Source: DATKDU01 sp035512595
Lineage (GTDB): Bacteria > Planctomycetota > Planctomycetia > Pirellulales > Pirellulaceae
Assembly (NCBI GenBank): GCA_035512595.1
Contig: DATKDU010000227.1
Location: 1-25,208, forward strand
Direction: 5' to 3'
DNA length: 25,208 nt
The stretch's first letter is position 1; every line of letters begins with the position of its first letter. Made by a program: the position numbers and the translations under genes. The notes below the pieces were generated by a model that made no database searches, was not told the origin of the DNA, and saw only the letters and a list, made by a program, of their open reading frames with translations. Positions 23,184 through 25,208 of the stretch are shown here, piece by piece.

Positions 23184-23468
23184 ATGTTCCGTTGGACAGC
23201 CGCCTGCATGTTTGCGATTGTTGCTGGCGGCTGCGCGCTGACGCCGGAGGAATTTCCGGCTGACCAGACATTTGACCGCCGCGGCGTACCAGTGAGCTGG
23301 GATTCGGTGCCGGACAAGGTGCGCGATAGCTTTCGAGCGAAATACCCCGCTGTCGCCAACCCGCCGGTGGAAAAGTGCAACAACGGCTCAAACTACCGCT
23401 TTGAATTGCCTACTGGCGAAGCGCTCTTTTTGGATTCCAATGGGAATTACAGTGGTGGGGTGATATAG
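23184..23468 (+). CDS. Small lipoprotein with PepSY-like region
   Basis: 94 aa from ATG 23184. The signal has a lipobox ending VAGGC with Cys17 as the lipidated residue. The mature part (about 40-94) contains VPDKVRDSFRAKYPAV, then a strand with NYRFELPTGEALFLDSNGNY. That helix followed by strands ending in D-x-x-G resembles the small PepSY-like / BLIP-like domains of secreted bacterial proteins; the match is by eye only. It should be membrane-anchored on the periplasmic side. Function unknown. The next cassette gene starts 9 bp after the stop. Confidence 0.65.
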   Translation: MFRWTAACMFAIVAGGCALTPEEFPADQTFDRRGVPVSWDSVPDKVRDSFRAKYPAVANPPVEKCNNGSNYRFELPTGEALFLDSNGNYSGGVI

Positions 23469-23477
23469 GGCCTAGCG

Positions 23478-23684
23478 ATGCTCCGCTTCACCATCCGCGA
23501 CCTGCTCTGGCTAACCTTGCTCGCCGCCGTGCTGGTTGCGTGGTGGGTGGATCGGGGGCGGCTGAACAAAGGGATTTCACGGCTGCAAGACCCTTATCTC
23601 CAGCCATTCGGACGTTCTAGTTGGATTCGTGACATCGCGCTGCCTAAACGTGCGGCCCCAGCCAAGAATTTGCGCAGCGAGTAG
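23478..23684 (+). CDS. Small membrane protein with FTIRDLL cassette
   Basis: 68 aa from ATG 23478, 9 bp after the lipoprotein stop. Residues 1-26 (MLRFTIRDLLWLTLLAAV, then LVAWWVDR) are a membrane helix nearly identical to that of the truncated copy at 22885. The rest (about 27-68) is basic and short, with no motif. The stop may be premature: other proteins with this start usually carry a longer soluble or coiled-coil part, so this could be a degraded gene. Confidence 0.5.
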   Translation: MLRFTIRDLLWLTLLAAVLVAWWVDRGRLNKGISRLQDPYLQPFGRSSWIRDIALPKRAAPAKNLRSE

Positions 23685-23964
23685 GCCGAAAATCAATCGG
23701 TATCCGTACCCCCTTTCCTTAATCCTTGCCCTCGGTATGGAATATTTGTATACTATACAATATCCTACCTATGGCGGATTGCCTGGCCTCGGCCGCTGGA
23801 TTGCCGCGGCGGGAGGGGCAAGCTGGGCAGGTCGCCCCGGACGGACGAGTGCCGTCTGCGATGGTCTTTGAAAATTTGGTGAGCGGGTGAGTGGTCCGAG
23901 CGAACCCCCCCGGTTGAGGGAGTTTTTTGACAGAACCCCCCTTTGGCTGTCAATAAACCCTAGC
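23685..23964. other. AT-richer gene-free stretch
   Basis: 280 bp, part of a roughly 1-kb gap to the DoxX-like gene. It includes an A+T-rich segment (about 23740-23765, TTTGTATACTATACAATA) and C/G homopolymer runs at about 23905-23935. No gene, tRNA or repeat unit could be supported here. Confidence 0.55.
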
Positions 23965-24075
23965 GGAGCCGGGAGCCGGGGTCAGGAGCCGGGGGCCGGG
24001 GGTCAGGAGCCAGGGGTCAGGAGCCAGGGGTCAGGAGCCAGGGGCCAGGGGGGGCCAGGGGCCAGGGGGGGCCAT
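23965..24075. repeat. Heptamer-repeat arm, family d (GGAGCCA/GGGGTCA)
   Basis: About 15 tandem 7-bp units alternate GGAGCCA, GGGGTCA and GGGGCCA, with some length variants. The reverse complement forms an arm at 24571-24727. The two arms are separated by about 495 bp. Confidence 0.9.
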
Positions 24076-24104
24076 GGGGCTGATAAGGAACGGAGTGGAA
24101 TCGG

Positions 24105-24264
24105 GCTTATTCAAGGAAAATCGGTTTGTTTATCTAAGTGATTTTCTGGTAATGGGTTACGTGATGTTTTCGGCGGTTGGGAAGAACGAGGCCGCTTATT
24201 AAAGGAAAATCCACTGGTTTCGCTAATGGATTGACTGGTAAGGAGTTAGTGGCAGTTTTCTGGC
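24105..24264. repeat. Diverged direct repeat of about 70 bp
   Basis: 24105-24174 and 24194-24264 align end to end at roughly two-thirds identity. They share GCTTATT, AAGGAAAATC, CTGGTAA and GTTTTC at matching positions. The sequence is lower in GC than the surroundings. No coding frame is convincing; it may be an old element or an RNA-like unit. Confidence 0.55.
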
Positions 24265-24354
24265 GTAGAAAAAGCCCGAAATCGCTTATCACTTTGCACC
24301 CCACCCTATCGACGCGACAAGGTCACAAACGCGCTAGCGCCGACCAGGAAAAAA

Positions 24355-24373
24355 CGGCTGCAAGGTGCAGCCG
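24355..24373. repeat. Short hairpin
   Basis: Perfect arms CGGCTGCA/TGCAGCCG around AGG. Confidence 0.75.
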
Positions 24374-24408
24374 AGAAAGGATTTGCGTCACGCACCAGGG
24401 CGGAGTAT

Positions 24409-24528
24409 TCGCGCTATCAGCCGGCGGGCAGTCGAGGCAGAGCCTCGGGAGGGAACAATCAGGGGGCTAACGCCCCCCGCTCGCCGGTGATCGCGCTATC
24501 AGCCGGCGGGCAGACGAGGCAGAGCCTC
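24409..24528. repeat. Two 38-bp direct repeats ending in hairpins, with a third hairpin between
   Basis: 24409-24446 and 24491-24528 differ at only one base and are 82 bp apart. Each begins TCGCGCTATCAGCCGG and ends in GAGGC-AGA-GCCTC. Between them lies GGGGGC/GCCCCC around TAAC (24462-24477). Confidence 0.85.
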
Positions 24529-24537
24529 AGCGGAAAC

Positions 24538-24559
24538 CCGGAGGCAGGTTTGCCTCCGG
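24538..24559. repeat. Short hairpin
   Basis: Perfect 9-bp arms CCGGAGGCA/TGCCTCCGG around GGTT, just before the second family-d array. Confidence 0.8.
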
Positions 24560-24570
24560 CTAGGACCTGT

Positions 24571-24727
24571 ACCCCTGGCTCCTGGCTCCTGACCCCTGGC
24601 TCCTGGCTCCTGGCTCCTGGCTCCTGGCTCCTGGCCCCTGACCCCTGGGCTCCTGGCTCCTGGCTCCTGGCTCCTGGCTCCTGGCTCCTGGCCCCTGGCC
24701 CCTGGCTCCTGTCCCCTGGCTCCTGGC
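24571..24727. repeat. Heptamer-repeat arm, family d, opposite orientation (TCCTGGC)
   Basis: More than 20 tandem 7-bp units TCCTGGC, CCCTGGC and TCCTGAC. It is the reverse complement of the arm at 23965-24075 and ends at the base next to the stop codon (24730-24728) of the minus-strand DoxX-like gene. Confidence 0.9.
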
Positions 24728-25208
24728 CTACACCGTCCATGCCCGCCGCTCGGGGGACATCTGAAAGCGACGCCCCGCTTCCGACAGCGGCAGCGTCTGC
24801 TCCTCCACGTCCAGCGGCACCAGGCACCACAGCGTCCAACCCAGCCAGCCGACGTGGCACACCAGACGCGACCAGGCCCACGGCAATTCGCCGTAGGTGC
24901 CGCCGAATTCAAAGAGTGAGGCGAACTGCACGCTGTGCGGCAGGAGGGCCATCAACAGGAAGAAGATCGTCACCTGTGCCGCCCGGCGGAGGACCGGCTG
25001 GAGCATGGCAAAACCGGCCGCCAGGCGGAGCCAGCCGCTGAGCCACGAGACCCATTCCTTCTCCGGGACCCAGGCCGGCAGGATGGCGGAGTAAAAGTCG
25101 GCATAGGCCAGATGGGCGATGCCGGTCATCACGAAGCCGACTCCGAGTGCCGCGGCAGCCGCCGGGACGAACGACGGATCTTGCGTGACGGCGGCCGGGC
25201 GGCCCTTC
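24728..25208 (-). CDS. DoxX-like membrane protein, partial (5' end beyond window)
   Basis: Open on the minus strand from the window edge to TAG at 24730-24728, about 159 residues visible. An internal GTG at 25132 is not needed as start because the frame continues upstream. The sequence GFVMTGIAHLAYADFYSAIL, then the PAWVPEKEWVSWLSGWLRLAAG segment and a hydrophobic helix with MALLPHSVQF, follows the order of DoxX/DoxD-type four-helix membrane proteins, which have the pattern AGxxHF, P-xW-P, SG-x-x-E-x-x-G. The C-terminal part (CHVGWLGWTLWCLVPLDV, then a polar end SPERRAWTV) is longer than usual. The role of the family is poorly defined. The stop abuts the heptamer array. Confidence 0.65.
   Translation of the reverse strand, partial: KGRPAAVTQDPSFVPAAAAALGVGFVMTGIAHLAYADFYSAILPAWVPEKEWVSWLSGWLRLAAGFAMLQPVLRRAAQVTIFFLLMALLPHSVQFASLFEFGGTYGELPWAWSRLVCHVGWLGWTLWCLVPLDVEEQTLPLSEAGRRFQMSPERRAWTV

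Noticed and set aside
23685..24075. CRISPR leader-like AT-rich stretch followed by repeats
   Set aside because: The following units are 7 bp with no spacers, and no cas gene is in the window.
24487..25041. Frame rich in SWLLAPGSWLL
   Set aside because: It is a translation of the heptamer array and the antisense of the DoxX-like gene.

Overview
The window is high-GC DNA whose content points to a planctomycete (Planctomycetota, probably Pirellulales-like). The supporting features are a secreted type I sulfatase, a PQQ-like propeller lipoprotein, LRR proteins behind an N-terminal membrane module, small proteins starting with an FTIRDLLWLT-type membrane segment, and very many small palindromic and tandem repeats between genes. 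No rRNA, tRNA, CRISPR array or intact insertion sequence was seen. The assignment rests on family knowledge, not on a database search.

Layout. 1-3555 (+) is a phage-derived block: the end of a small membrane/coiled-coil protein, a 56-aa protein, an ABC-type ATPase fused to a GNAT acetyltransferase, and a terminase large subunit coupled to it by an ATGA overlap. No portal, capsid or tail gene follows. 3629-6582 (-) holds two tandem paralogous membrane-anchored LRR proteins, also ATGA-coupled. 6778-13977 (+) is a probable operon: a large exported or membrane protein with an amidotransferase-like region, an ABC ATPase, a double-length ABC-2 permease and a secreted HEAT-repeat protein. 14304-17541 carries a PQQ-propeller lipoprotein (-), a sulfatase (+) and a small secreted protein (+). 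17692-19395 (-) is a polytopic membrane protein of unknown function. 20289-21149 (-) is a thioredoxin-TPR protein (CnoX/YbbN-like). 21660-23684 is a patch of small membrane or lipoprotein genes, several sharing one membrane cassette. 24728 to the end (-) is a partial DoxX-like protein.

The most striking content is the repeat landscape. There are about twenty short hairpins (arms 5-10 bp, loops mostly 2-5 nt) of many unrelated sequences. Four families of degenerate 7-bp tandem repeats and one 9-bp family are mostly arranged as inverted arms. One 66-bp unit array (19841-20277) has overall dyad symmetry. These repeats lie at or just after at least ten stop codons, some overlapping the stop itself. 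In the ABC-GNAT gene three repeat types appear to be translated in frame, two as internal insertions and one as the C-terminal tail, which recalls the palindromic elements in Rickettsia genes. A near-alternating purine-pyrimidine tract at 19513-19556 also stands out.
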